DNA of 64,000 nucleotides, taken from Nitrosospira sp. 56-18 (GTDB lineage: Bacteria > Pseudomonadota > Gammaproteobacteria > Burkholderiales > Nitrosomonadaceae). Positions 1-7,897 of this stretch are shown in pieces (within the stretch, counting starts at the first letter, position 1; each line of letters opens with the position of its first letter). The stretch spans positions 62,001 through 126,000 of the forward strand of contig MKVR01000002.1 of the NCBI GenBank assembly GCA_001899235.1. The letters run 5' to 3'. Below the pieces are notes generated by a model, which was not told where the DNA came from, did not search any database, and worked only from the letters and a program-made list of their open reading frames with translations. A program made the translations under genes and the position numbers.

Positions 1-741
1 ATAAACGGAACATTTTATTCGCTGCAAAGGCCGGAAAGCTTCGAGCGTTGGTATCACGATACCCCTCCCGGCTTCGTTTTCAGCATCAAGGGTCCGCGCT
101 ATATCACCCATATCCGGCGGCTGCACGATATCTCCGGTCCTCTTTCCAATTTTTTTGCATCAGGCATTTTCAACTTGCGGGAAAAGCTCGGCCCCATCCT
201 GTGGCAATTCCCACCCAGCTTTCGTTACGATCCCGAAAAGATGCGGGGGTTCTTCGCGCTTCTGCCCCGCGATACCTCCCAGGCCCTCAGCCTTGCCAGA
301 CACCGGGAGCCCCATATGACCGGCCGCGTGCACTTGGCGATAGACGCCGCGCGTCCGCTGCGCCACGCGGTCGAAATTCGGCACCAAAGTTTTGTCGATG
401 AATCCTTCGTGCAACTGCTGCGCGAGCACAATATTGCATTGGTAGTGGCAGACACGGCCGGAAAATGGCCTCATTGCGAGGATGTAACGGCGGATTTCCT
501 CTATCTTCGCCTGCACGGCGACAAGGAAATCTATGCAAGCGGCTACACCGATGAGGCTTTGTCGTGCTGGGCTGCGCGCATTCGCGCCTGGCATTCGGGA
601 TCCTGCCTTGACAGCCCCCACCTGATATCGGATGCGTGCCCCGGCCGCTCCACCCGGGACATTTATTGCTATTTCGATAATGACGTGAAGGTGAAGGCGC
701 CGTTTGACGCCGAAAAACTGATTGCCCGGCTTGCTGCATAA
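1..741 (+). CDS. DUF72 family protein (YecE-like), 5' end outside window
   Basis: The reading frame is open from base 1, so the start lies upstream of the window; the stop is TAA at 739-741. The visible part begins NGTFYSLQRPESFERWY and contains FSIKGPRYITHIRRL and GPILWQFPPSFRYD, which match the core of the DUF72/YecE family, a TIM-barrel-like fold of unknown biochemical role. The C-terminal part (YLRLHGDKEIYASGYTDE, then YCYFDNDVKVKAPFDAEKL) is also typical of the family. It converges with the KGG-repeat gene that follows. Family assignment is firm; the function is unknown. Confidence 0.88.
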   Translation: MNGTFYSLQRPESFERWYHDTPPGFVFSIKGPRYITHIRRLHDISGPLSNFFASGIFNLREKLGPILWQFPPSFRYDPEKMRGFFALLPRDTSQALSLARHREPHMTGRVHLAIDAARPLRHAVEIRHQSFVDESFVQLLREHNIALVVADTAGKWPHCEDVTADFLYLRLHGDKEIYASGYTDEALSCWAARIRAWHSGSCLDSPHLISDACPGRSTRDIYCYFDNDVKVKAPFDAEKLIARLAA

Positions 742-773
742 ATACCGGGACTATCGAAAACAATACCTATGAA

Positions 774-792
774 GAGGGGCTTTCACCCCCTC
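774..792. terminator. Hairpin between convergent genes
   Basis: GAGGGG (774-779) and CCCCTC (787-792) can pair over a 7-base loop. The site lies between the convergent DUF72 and KGG-repeat stop codons. There is no good T tract on either strand, so it is only a candidate bidirectional terminator. Confidence 0.3.
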
Positions 793-824
793 ACTTTCAA
801 GCCGGACTGCCGGCGACCGGACTT

Positions 825-1226
825 CTAGCGATTCTTCCCGCTGGACGAGGATGAGCCGGAACCGCCGGCGTGGCTTCTACCGCGCGATTCACCACCTTTT
901 TTGCCAGCTTCGCGAGCCTCGTCCGAGCTGAATTCGTGCGCAGTGCCCTTTTCATGAGCTGCATGCCCGCCTTTCCGGCCGGCCATACGCGCCTCTTCCG
1001 AATCGAACTCGTGAGCAGTGCCTTTTTCGTGGGCAGCCTGTCCGCCTTTCCGGCCGGCTGCACGCGCCTCTTCAGAAGTAAACTCATGGGCGGTGCCTTT
1101 CTGGTGGGCTGCCTTTCCACCCTGACTGGCTATTTCACGCTGCCTGCCTACGTCCATCGAGGCAAAACCCCGCCTGCTCTCGCCAGCGCTTCTGTCACTG
1201 CTGTGTCTATCTTTATCTGAGATCAT
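825..1226 (-). CDS. KGG-repeat stress-induced protein (GsiB/Con-10-like)
   Basis: This is a 133-residue hydrophilic protein with the start RGFASMDVGRQREIASQGG. It then has three tandem copies of a unit of about 22 residues (GTAHEF-[ST/DS/SS]-[ED]EAR.AGRKGG.AAHEK). It ends in a low-complexity Gly/Ser/Arg tail. KGG repeats (stress-induced bacterial acidophilic repeat motif) occur in desiccation- and stress-induced proteins such as GsiB and fungal Con-10. The ATG at 1226 is preceded by GGAG. A shorter paralogue lies at 2917-3189, and both share an upstream element. Biochemical role unproven; probably a protective, intrinsically disordered protein. Confidence 0.85.
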   Translation of the reverse strand: MISDKDRHSSDRSAGESRRGFASMDVGRQREIASQGGKAAHQKGTAHEFTSEEARAAGRKGGQAAHEKGTAHEFDSEEARMAGRKGGHAAHEKGTAHEFSSDEAREAGKKGGESRGRSHAGGSGSSSSSGKNR

Positions 1227-1370
1227 GGTGAGTCTCCTGTTTCAAGGGATGGTTTTTTCCCCGGAACAGCCAAAAATATCGATATCGGCGCTAAACCCGG
1301 GAACTTTATCTCGTTTATTGCTATTAAAAGCAGAGAGTGATGCCATGGTAATGAGCTGGATTGCCAATGT

Positions 1371-1388
1371 TCTGTTCGGCAGCATACA
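1371..1388 (-). promoter_or_regulatory. Conserved element upstream of KGG-repeat gene, copy 1
   Basis: The 18-base string TCTGTTCGGCAGCATACA (plus-strand sense) lies 145 bases upstream of the KGG-repeat start codon. An identical string sits 134 bases upstream of the second KGG-repeat gene at 3323-3340. The rest of the 345-base interval 1227-1571 holds no convincing gene. Shared position and orientation suggest a common promoter or regulator site. Confidence 0.5.
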
Positions 1389-1571
1389 GAACCGGGGCGG
1401 GGCTGGCTGCAGCGGAAGCCAGTCCCGCCTCCCCTTCACCAGATTTGACTTGACAGCATGTCAGCAACGGCGATATATAGTATGAAATACAAATGTTTGA
1501 TCCTTCCAAATGGATGAGGCTCGTGCGGAATCACTGTATCGGCAAAACCCTGATAATGAGGAGTATTCAAA

Positions 1572-2519
1572 ATGAAATTAAAATGGATATTGGGATTCGT
1601 AACGGCAGTTGTCTTTAGCCTGGGATTGAATGGGGCTCAAGCCGAGGAGCAACAACCCGACGCAACCATTAAACTGGAGGCAACTTCGTTTGCGCTCGGT
1701 TTTGGCTTCAGTTGGGGCAACGGCACGCTAACTTACCGGGGGAAGGACTATCCGGTGGAACTACAAGGATTTTCGCTTGTTGACATTGGCATTTCCAGTA
1801 TCGACGCGGTCGGCAAGGTATATGGCCTGAATAACCTCGAAGACTTCGATGGCAATTATGTAGGAGCTGATGCCGGATTGACGCTGGCAGGCGGCGGCTC
1901 CGCCGCCGCATTGAGAAATCAGAACGGCGTAAATATCGTGTTTGTGTCTACAAACAGAGGCCTGGAGTTTGCCCTGGGTTTCAGCAGCGTGTTCATGAAG
2001 ATCAATGTGCCGGAGAAGACGGCAGCAACCTCATCAACTGCTCCTGCCGATGCGTCTGCCGCTGCCCCCGTCGCTGCCCTTGCTCCCGTCTCTGACGCTT
2101 CCCCCGCTGCTGCTCCCACCACGTCAGAAGTGCCTGACAGGATACGCTTTGCCTCGGATGAGCTGTTCGATTTTGATAAAACCATGTTGAAGTCGGGACC
2201 ATCGCGCGATCAACTGGATGAACTTGCGCTCAAGTTAAAAACGCTTCGTTATGATTCGATCAATATTGTCGGTTACACGGACCGCATTGGTTCTGAAGCC
2301 TATAACAATCAGCTTTCCCGAATTCGCGCCAGAGAGGTCAAAAACTATCTGGTATCGAAAGGAGTGGATCCTGAGAAAATCAGTATTGAGGGCAAGGGAA
2401 TGGCTGATCCAATCACTGGTGACACATGCAAGGGCAGCGACCGGAACCCGACTTTGATCGCCTGCCTGCAGCCCGATCGCCGCGTCGAAGTCCAGGTGAA
2501 CGGCATGCAAGCGAAATAG
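1572..2519 (+). CDS. Exported OmpA-domain protein with EipA/DUF1134-like N-terminus
   Basis: A 315-residue protein with a signal peptide (residues 1-24, cleavage near AQA-EE). The N-terminal domain (about 30-140) is Gly-rich and resembles EipA/DUF1134-type envelope proteins. A linker rich in Ala and Pro (about 145-190) follows, then an OmpA C-terminal peptidoglycan-binding domain from about 193 (FDFDKTMLK, VGYTDRIGSEAYN, LSRIRAREVKNYL, PDRRVEVQV). The domain order suggests a periplasmic or outer-membrane-associated protein anchored to peptidoglycan. The ATG at 1572 is preceded by GAGGAG. The OmpA domain is certain; the N-terminal assignment is tentative. Confidence 0.85.
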   Translation: MKLKWILGFVTAVVFSLGLNGAQAEEQQPDATIKLEATSFALGFGFSWGNGTLTYRGKDYPVELQGFSLVDIGISSIDAVGKVYGLNNLEDFDGNYVGADAGLTLAGGGSAAALRNQNGVNIVFVSTNRGLEFALGFSSVFMKINVPEKTAATSSTAPADASAAAPVAALAPVSDASPAAAPTTSEVPDRIRFASDELFDFDKTMLKSGPSRDQLDELALKLKTLRYDSINIVGYTDRIGSEAYNNQLSRIRAREVKNYLVSKGVDPEKISIEGKGMADPITGDTCKGSDRNPTLIACLQPDRRVEVQVNGMQAK

Positions 2520-2916
2520 ATCCGAGTTCCCCCGCGGAACGTTGCAGATAAATCGGAATAGTCATGAGGCACGCGACAATGGTCGCGGCCTCCAGCATTG
2601 CGATACCAATGAACGGCGCGACTGGCGCATCTACGCCGACCCGGAAAGTGTTGCCGCTGCCGGACTGACAGGGAAAATTTATGCCGCACAGTTGCTGCAT
2701 TGCCCTGGCCGCGCTTATCGGGACATGTCAACTCATCATGTCAATCCATATGGCCGGCCGGCTTGATCCCGACATGAACACCAGACTGACTGATATTGCC
2801 GCAATTTGCCGCAATTGAAATGGCGGCTGGCGACCTGCGGACTGCCCGCCCACTTCCTATCCTCAATACACCTCAGTAACTCAGTAATACATCCCAGTAC
2901 TTCCTGGCGGCGCCTC
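2520..2916. other. Intergenic stretch without recognised feature
   Basis: About 400 bases between the OmpA-type gene and the second KGG-repeat gene. Short open frames exist but none has a ribosome binding site or a recognisable protein. I see no terminator with a T tract. Confidence 0.5.
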
Positions 2917-3189
2917 TCACCTTTGGCGGACTGTGCCATGAACTTCCCCACGAATTGCAGACGCAGCGTTTTTACGGCTGGATGCACCCCTTCCGCGAGC
3001 CTCTCCACCCTTCCTGCCTGCCGCGCGCGCTTCTTCGGACGTAAATTCATGGGCAGTTCCCTTCTCGTGCGCCGCTTTGCCACCCTTGCTTGCTATTTCG
3101 CGCTGCTTGGCTTCATCCATGGAAGCAAAGCCTCGTTTGCTCTCGCCGCCGCCTCTGTCATTGCCATTTCTGCCTCTATCCGAAATCAT
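2917..3189 (-). CDS. Short KGG-repeat stress protein, paralogue
   Basis: A 90-residue paralogue of the protein at 825-1226. The first 60 residues (RGFASMDEAKQREIASKGG, AAHEKGTAHEFTSEEARAAG) align closely, but only one full KGG unit is present. The tail after RGRGASSRKN is unrelated and may have been altered by a frameshift. A good GGAGG site precedes the ATG at 3189. The gene shares an upstream element with its paralogue. Probably a stress- or stationary-phase-induced protective protein. Confidence 0.75.
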   Translation of the reverse strand: MISDRGRNGNDRGGGESKRGFASMDEAKQREIASKGGKAAHEKGTAHEFTSEEARAAGRKGGEARGRGASSRKNAASAIRGEVHGTVRQR

Positions 3190-3322
3190 GATGCGCCTCC
3201 TGTTTGAGCAACGAAGAACTTTCCCGGCGCGGCCTCTGCCTGAGCAACAAGGCCCCGCCGGTCTTTATCCGCTCCTAACAATAGCGGGATGATGGGCATG
3301 CTAGCGAACACGGATGAACCGC

Positions 3323-3340
3323 TCTGTTCGGCAGCATACA
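3323..3340 (-). promoter_or_regulatory. Conserved element upstream of KGG-repeat gene, copy 2
   Basis: Second exact copy of the 18-base string found at 1371-1388. It is 134 bases upstream of the start codon of the short KGG-repeat gene, in the same orientation relative to its gene. Confidence 0.5.
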
Positions 3341-3493
3341 TAGAGCACATATGACGATGGCCTGTAAATTCAGGCGAAACGCATACTCCTGGTTCATCGC
3401 ACCTGCTTCATCGAATGCGGGAAATATCATTTAAAAAAAAGTGAAAGTGCGAACCATGAATGATTTGCCCGGCGAGAAACGGCACAGTCAACC

Positions 3494-3845
3494 TTAAGGA
3501 AGCGCTGAACAAATCTCCACTGGCGCGGCGGTGGCTTTGCGGGATGGGATGCGCGAAAGGCGACGACGCGAATGGTGCGACCGCGCAGGGCGGAGCAGTG
3601 TCTTCCAGAGAAGATGCGACCCCGTAGCGGGCTGCTGGCGCCCCATGTATGCTTTGGCGCGCTCTGGCATCCCCGCCGCTGCCCGATCCCCGCTTTCGCG
3701 GGGTCCCTCGGGCCACGCTCTGGGGAGCCATGGCGTTGCGCTCCTTGGCATCGTAGTCCCAGCTACGACCTGCGTCGCGCGCCTTATGATCATCCCGATT
3801 TTACCAGCAACGCGCTCAGCGAGGATTTGTTCAGCGCTTCCTTAA
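3494..3845. mobile_element. MITE-like element with terminal inverted repeats
   Basis: The left end reads AAGGAAGCGCTGAACAAATC (from 3496) and the right end (to 3843) is its reverse complement, with TTAA at both outer edges (3494-3497 and 3842-3845). The about 350-base interior has only overlapping open frames without ribosome binding sites or recognisable domains, so it is non-autonomous. A diverged copy of one end lies at 6983-7032. The end sequence resembles those of IS5-type elements. TTAA may be a target duplication or part of the repeat. Confidence 0.6.
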
Positions 3846-3855
3846 TATACAGGTA

Positions 3856-3892
3856 CGGGGTATTTGACTCATACCCCGATGAGGTATATATT
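3856..3892 (+). promoter_or_regulatory. copA promoter with CsoR-type operator
   Basis: CGGGGTAT (3856-3863) and ATACCCCG (3871-3878) form a perfect 8-base inverted repeat with a 7-base spacer, a G-rich palindrome like those bound by CsoR repressors. The spacer contains TTGACT (3864-3869), which with TATATT (3887-3892, 17-base spacing) makes a good sigma-70 promoter. A repressor bound here would cover the -35 box. A csoR-like gene lies downstream in the same unit. Confidence 0.65.
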
Positions 3893-3960
3893 GAACACAC
3901 ATACATCATTCCAATGCGGCTTGATGCAGTCGAATAAAGATCAGTCATGCGGGATTACTC

Positions 3961-6384
3961 ATGAGTTCGCTTACTTTCAAGCAAATAGAACTGCCTATCG
4001 AAGGCATGACTTGCTCAGCCTGCGCGGCGCGGATCGAGAAAACCCTGAACAAGCTTCCCGGAGTGCATGCCAACGTTAATTTCGCCAGCGAAAAAGCAAG
4101 TGTGGAGTTCGATGAGGCCAGGACACAACCAGAAGAACTTGTCCGTTCAATCGAGAAAACCGGTTTTCACGTGGTTCCCCAATCCGTGCAGCTGCAGATC
4201 ACAGGCATGACATGCGCGGCATGCAGCGGCCGTATAGAGAAGGCGCTGGGCGAGCAGCCCGGCGTTACCGCCACTGTCAACCTTGCCACCGAGGTGGCAA
4301 ATGTCAGCTTCATACCCGGCACGACATCAGTGGATGGCCTCATCGCCGCGGTAGCCCGGGCAGGCTATGGCGCCAGTGAAATCACTGAAAGCAGCCGGGC
4401 AAAAGAGAAAGCGCGAAGAATGACCGCTTATCGGACGGAACGCCGGATGTTCTGGATTTCCGCCATCCTTGCCCTGCCCCTGATGGCCCAGATGATTCCC
4501 ATGCTCTGGGGCGAGCATGCCGAGCTGCCGCGCTGGCTGCAATGGGCGCTGGCGACTCCGGTGCAGTTCTGGGTAGGCAAGCGCTTTTATACAGGGGCCT
4601 GGCATGCGCTGCGTGGCGGAAGCGCCAACATGGATGTGCTGGTGGCGTTGGGCACCAGCATGGCGTATTTTTTCAGCGCAGCCGTGACCCTGGTGGGAAT
4701 GGATCAACATGTCTATTTTGAAGCAAGCGCAGCCATCATCACGCTGGTGCTTCTGGGCAAGCTGATGGAAGCGCGGGCAAAAGGCAGGACCTCGGCTGCG
4801 ATAGAGCAACTTGTCAGCCTGCAACCCAGGATAGCCCGAATAGAACGTCAGGGCGAGATCATCGAGGTGGATGCGGGTTCGCTTAAGGGGGGCGATATTT
4901 TTATCGTGCGTCCGGGAGAGAACTTCCCGGTGGATGGCGTGGTGATCGAGGGCGCTTCCAACGTGAATGAAGCGATGCTGACAGGAGAAAGCCTGCCTGT
5001 TGCAAAACAGGCAGGGGCGAAAGTGTATGCGGCAACGACGAACCAGCAAGGTTTGCTCAAATGCCGCGCTACCGGGGTTGGTGCGCACACCCAGCTTGCC
5101 GCCATCATACGACTGGTCGAAACGGCGCAAGGGTCCAAGGCGCCCATCCAGCGCATGGCCGACAGAATCGCGGGGATATTTGTCCCTATAGTGGTCACGC
5201 TAAGTGCGCTGACCCTGATCTTGACATGGTGGCTGGGTGGCGGATTCGTGCCGGCACTCATCAACGCCGTGGCGGTAATGGTCATCGCCTGCCCCTGCGC
5301 ATTGGGATTGGCGACCCCCACCGCCATCATGGTCGGCACGGGGCGGGGAGCCCAGGCCGGTGTGCTGGTCAGGAATGCCGCTGCGCTGGAACTGGCGGAA
5401 AAAATCCAGGTGCTGGTAGTGGACAAGACCGGTACGCTGACCGAAGGCAGGCCCGTGGTTACCGATATCGTTGCAGCAGGATGGACGACAGAGCAAGCGC
5501 TGATGCAGGCAGCCGCCACGCTGGAGCAGGGATCGGAGCATCCCCTGGCCAGAGCGGTAATGGAACGTGCTGGCGTCATGGGTATTCGTCCCCAGCCAAT
5601 GAGCGATTTCAATGCCATTCCCGGTGGCGGCATCACCGCCCGAGCCGATGGGGTGAAATACCTGCTCGGCTCGCCCAGCTTCCTGCTGGATCACCGTGCA
5701 GGCATCGATGCCGGCACGATCGCCAATCTCCAGGCCGAAGGCAAGACCGTCGTCGGCCTGGCAGCGGAAGCGTCAGCCCCGCCCGCCGGGAATAAACCTG
5801 CTGGAACCACGGTTCTGGGTTATATCGCCATTGCCGACCGGCTGCGGCCCAGCTCAGCGTCGGCAATATCGCGGCTTCAGGCACTTGGCATCGAAGTCGT
5901 CATGCTTACCGGCGACAACGCCGCGACTGCCGCTGCCATAGCGAAACAGGCGGGCATAAGCAACTACCGCGCGGAAGTGCTGCCGCAGGACAAAACAGCC
6001 GAGGTCGACCGCATGAAAGGCAGTGGCAGGCTCATCGGAATGGTGGGAGATGGCGTCAACGATGCGCCGGCGCTGGCGGCCGCCGATGTGAGCTTCGCCA
6101 TCGGCGCAGGTTCCGACGTGGCGATCGAGGCGGCCGACATCACGCTCATGCGCAGCGACCTCATGAGCGTGGCAGACGCCATCTCGCTTTCCCGGGCCAC
6201 GCTGAGAAAAATCCGCCAGAATCTTTTCTTTGCCTTCATTTACAACATATTGGGGATACCGCTGGCGGCCGTGGGGCTGCTCAACCCTGTCATAGCGGGC
6301 GCCGCGATGGCGATGAGTTCGGTATCCGTGGTCAGCAACTCCCTGCTGCTGCGCCGCTGGCAGGCAGGCGGCGGAGGGGATTGA
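3961..6384 (+). CDS. copA: Copper-translocating P1B-type ATPase
   Basis: A P1B-1 ATPase of 807 residues that would export Cu(I) from the cytoplasm with ATP. Two N-terminal metal-binding domains carry GMTCSAC (Cys18, Cys21) and GMTCAAC (Cys85, Cys88). The membrane ion site is CPC at residues 444-446. The phosphorylation motif DKTGT starts at Asp488. TGES, SEHPLA and GDGVNDAP (from about 696) are all present, so all catalytic signatures are intact. It is first in a unit with a CopZ-like chaperone and a CsoR-type repressor. The ATG at 3961 has only a weak ribosome binding site. Confidence 0.97.
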   Translation: MSSLTFKQIELPIEGMTCSACAARIEKTLNKLPGVHANVNFASEKASVEFDEARTQPEELVRSIEKTGFHVVPQSVQLQITGMTCAACSGRIEKALGEQPGVTATVNLATEVANVSFIPGTTSVDGLIAAVARAGYGASEITESSRAKEKARRMTAYRTERRMFWISAILALPLMAQMIPMLWGEHAELPRWLQWALATPVQFWVGKRFYTGAWHALRGGSANMDVLVALGTSMAYFFSAAVTLVGMDQHVYFEASAAIITLVLLGKLMEARAKGRTSAAIEQLVSLQPRIARIERQGEIIEVDAGSLKGGDIFIVRPGENFPVDGVVIEGASNVNEAMLTGESLPVAKQAGAKVYAATTNQQGLLKCRATGVGAHTQLAAIIRLVETAQGSKAPIQRMADRIAGIFVPIVVTLSALTLILTWWLGGGFVPALINAVAVMVIACPCALGLATPTAIMVGTGRGAQAGVLVRNAAALELAEKIQVLVVDKTGTLTEGRPVVTDIVAAGWTTEQALMQAAATLEQGSEHPLARAVMERAGVMGIRPQPMSDFNAIPGGGITARADGVKYLLGSPSFLLDHRAGIDAGTIANLQAEGKTVVGLAAEASAPPAGNKPAGTTVLGYIAIADRLRPSSASAISRLQALGIEVVMLTGDNAATAAAIAKQAGISNYRAEVLPQDKTAEVDRMKGSGRLIGMVGDGVNDAPALAAADVSFAIGAGSDVAIEAADITLMRSDLMSVADAISLSRATLRKIRQNLFFAFIYNILGIPLAAVGLLNPVIAGAAMAMSSVSVVSNSLLLRRWQAGGGGD

Positions 6385-6419
6385 ATCGTGAAAATCATGA
6401 AATGCAAAGGAGTGCGGAA

Positions 6420-6629
6420 ATGCAAGCGGAAGTCATGAATATCGAAGGGATGACATGCATGGGTTGCGTCAATAGCGTCAAGAACGTGCTGGAGAAGATT
6501 CCCGGCGTGGCCGGCGTGGAAATATCGCTGGATCAAAAACAGGCAACCATCCACTATGATGATGCCGCAGCTAACACGGATCAGTTCAGGAAAGCAATCG
6601 GAGATGCCGGGTTTGAAGTCGTCATCTAG
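6420..6629 (+). CDS. copZ: CopZ-like heavy-metal-binding chaperone
   Basis: A 69-residue single HMA domain with the Cu(I) site GMTCMGC, probably handing copper to the adjacent CopA. I chose the ATG at 6420 because AAGGAG (6407-6412) lies 7 bases upstream; an in-frame TTG at 6381 overlapping the copA stop would give 82 residues but lacks a good site. The order copA-copZ-csoR supports a copper-responsive operon. Confidence 0.88.
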   Translation: MQAEVMNIEGMTCMGCVNSVKNVLEKIPGVAGVEISLDQKQATIHYDDAAANTDQFRKAIGDAGFEVVI

Positions 6630-6921
6630 AAAGGGGCCCCGCGAATCCCTGGCAGTGGTGCAGCCAGGCAAGGAAGCCTTGATCAAGCGCCTCAACCGTA
6701 TCGAGGGCCAGGTACGGGGTGTCAACAAGATGGTATCGGAAGACCGTTATTGCGTTGACATCCTGAACCAGATCTCCGCGCTGAAATCCGCGCTCGACGC
6801 CGTGGCCATGCTGCTGCTGGAAAATCACACTCATGGCTGCCTGCAGGGAGCCATCAAGTCGGGCAAGGGAGACGAGGCGATAGACGAACTGATGGCAGTG
6901 GTGCGGAAATTCGCGCGTTAA
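6604..6921 (+). CDS. csoR: CsoR-family copper-sensing repressor
   Basis: A member of the CsoR/RcnR (DUF156) family: KRLNRIEGQVRGVNKMV, then RYCVDILNQISALKSALD and NHTHGC. The Cys, and the His four residues before the second Cys, reproduce the Cys-His-Cys Cu(I) site of CsoR rather than the RcnR nickel/cobalt or FrmR formaldehyde sites. The start is uncertain: ATG 6604 overlaps the end of copZ, and GTG 6655 is possible. It probably binds the palindrome at 3856-3878 and releases it with Cu(I). Confidence 0.85.
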   Translation: MPGLKSSSRKGPRESLAVVQPGKEALIKRLNRIEGQVRGVNKMVSEDRYCVDILNQISALKSALDAVAMLLLENHTHGCLQGAIKSGKGDEAIDELMAVVRKFAR

Positions 6922-6982
6922 CCATTTCATGATTGCTTGTCAGCGTTGCCCGGTTTGAGAAAAGCCAGGGGAACTGCTGCGC

Positions 6983-7032
6983 GAGGAAACGCTGAACAAA
7001 TCTTCGCTGGCGCGACAGTGGCTTTGCGAAAT
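6983..7032. repeat. Remnant of the MITE-like element (left end)
   Basis: Fifty bases starting GAGGAAACGCTGAACAAATC closely match the left end of the element at 3494-3845 and continue into its interior (CTGGCGCG, then GTGGCTTTGCG). No right end is visible nearby, so it is a solo fragment just upstream of the cytochrome genes. Confidence 0.6.
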
Positions 7033-7081
7033 CCCTACACTCACGGATCAACCCCGTGAGCCCTGATCCAGAATAATTTGC

Positions 7082-7897
7082 ATGCGAGTGAAGGGTAAAT
7101 CGAGAACAGAAAAGATGGTAAAAAAATCTGTATTGTTTTTTTTCGTGGTTTTGGCGGCCGTGCCTGGGCTGGCTCTGGCGAGGTCAGATCTGCCCGATAT
7201 TCCTTCCGCCATCATCCCGGTCAACGCACCGGACACGATGGCGGAAAGGGTAAAAGCCTGCACCGTTTGCCACGGCCCGGAGGACAAGGAAGGCAGGGAC
7301 GCCTACTATCCGCGTATCGCAGGCAAACCGGAAGGCTACCTGTTCAATCAGTTGCGCAATTTCCGGGATGGAAAACGCCACTACCGGCCGATGGCACTGC
7401 TGCTGGAGGATTTACCTGACCGATACCTGCGCGAAATGGCGGCGTATTTCTCATCCTTGCGGCAGGCGTTTCCACCCCCGGAGCCGATGAACCTCTCCTC
7501 TTCCGAAATCAGGCTGGCACGCAGGCTGATCACCCAGGGTGACCCAGCCCGAAAAATTCCCGGATGTGTGGAATGCCATGGGAAGGACCTGATGGGTACG
7601 GCGCCTTATATCCCGGGTTTGCTGGGCCTGCCACGCGTTTATATCATCGCGCAATTCGGAAACTGGCAAAACGGCGGCCTGATGCGCGGCCAGACTCCCG
7701 ACTGCATGTCGGAAATCGCGAAGCAGCTCTCGACGGATGAAGCAGGTATGATCGCAGCCTGGCTGGCGGCGCAACCTGTGCCGGAGGCGCTCATGAAGAG
7801 GCCGGACACAGTAGCCACCCTGCCGGAAAAGCTGTCCCGGCGCTGCAGCAGCATCCTTCTGCCGTCCGGTACGCTCCCCCCTGGAACCATCCAATGA
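7082..7897 (+). CDS. Dihaem cytochrome c (c4/c553-like)
   Basis: An exported c-type cytochrome of up to 271 residues with two haem sites, CTVCH (60-64) and CVECH (162-166), in two homologous halves as in cytochrome c4. A signal peptide follows the internal MVKK (ATG 7115), which may be the true start. The downstream gene overlaps by 4 bases, so the two are co-translated. The conserved GKPEGYLFNQLRNFRDGKR motif is typical of class I cytochromes c4. Likely a periplasmic electron carrier, perhaps passing electrons with the trihaem partner to a terminal oxidase. Confidence 0.9.
   Translation: MRVKGKSRTEKMVKKSVLFFFVVLAAVPGLALARSDLPDIPSAIIPVNAPDTMAERVKACTVCHGPEDKEGRDAYYPRIAGKPEGYLFNQLRNFRDGKRHYRPMALLLEDLPDRYLREMAAYFSSLRQAFPPPEPMNLSSSEIRLARRLITQGDPARKIPGCVECHGKDLMGTAPYIPGLLGLPRVYIIAQFGNWQNGGLMRGQTPDCMSEIAKQLSTDEAGMIAAWLAAQPVPEALMKRPDTVATLPEKLSRRCSSILLPSGTLPPGTIQ

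Noticed and set aside
2796-2816. Tandem TTGCCGCAA motif, also seen near 53873
   Set aside because: Only two short copies each; the second lies inside a coding sequence. Probably coincidence, not a repeat array.
3531-3937. Overlapping open frames inside and beyond the MITE-like element
   Set aside because: They lie within a repeat element in several frames, with no ribosome binding sites or known domains; one runs through the copA promoter.
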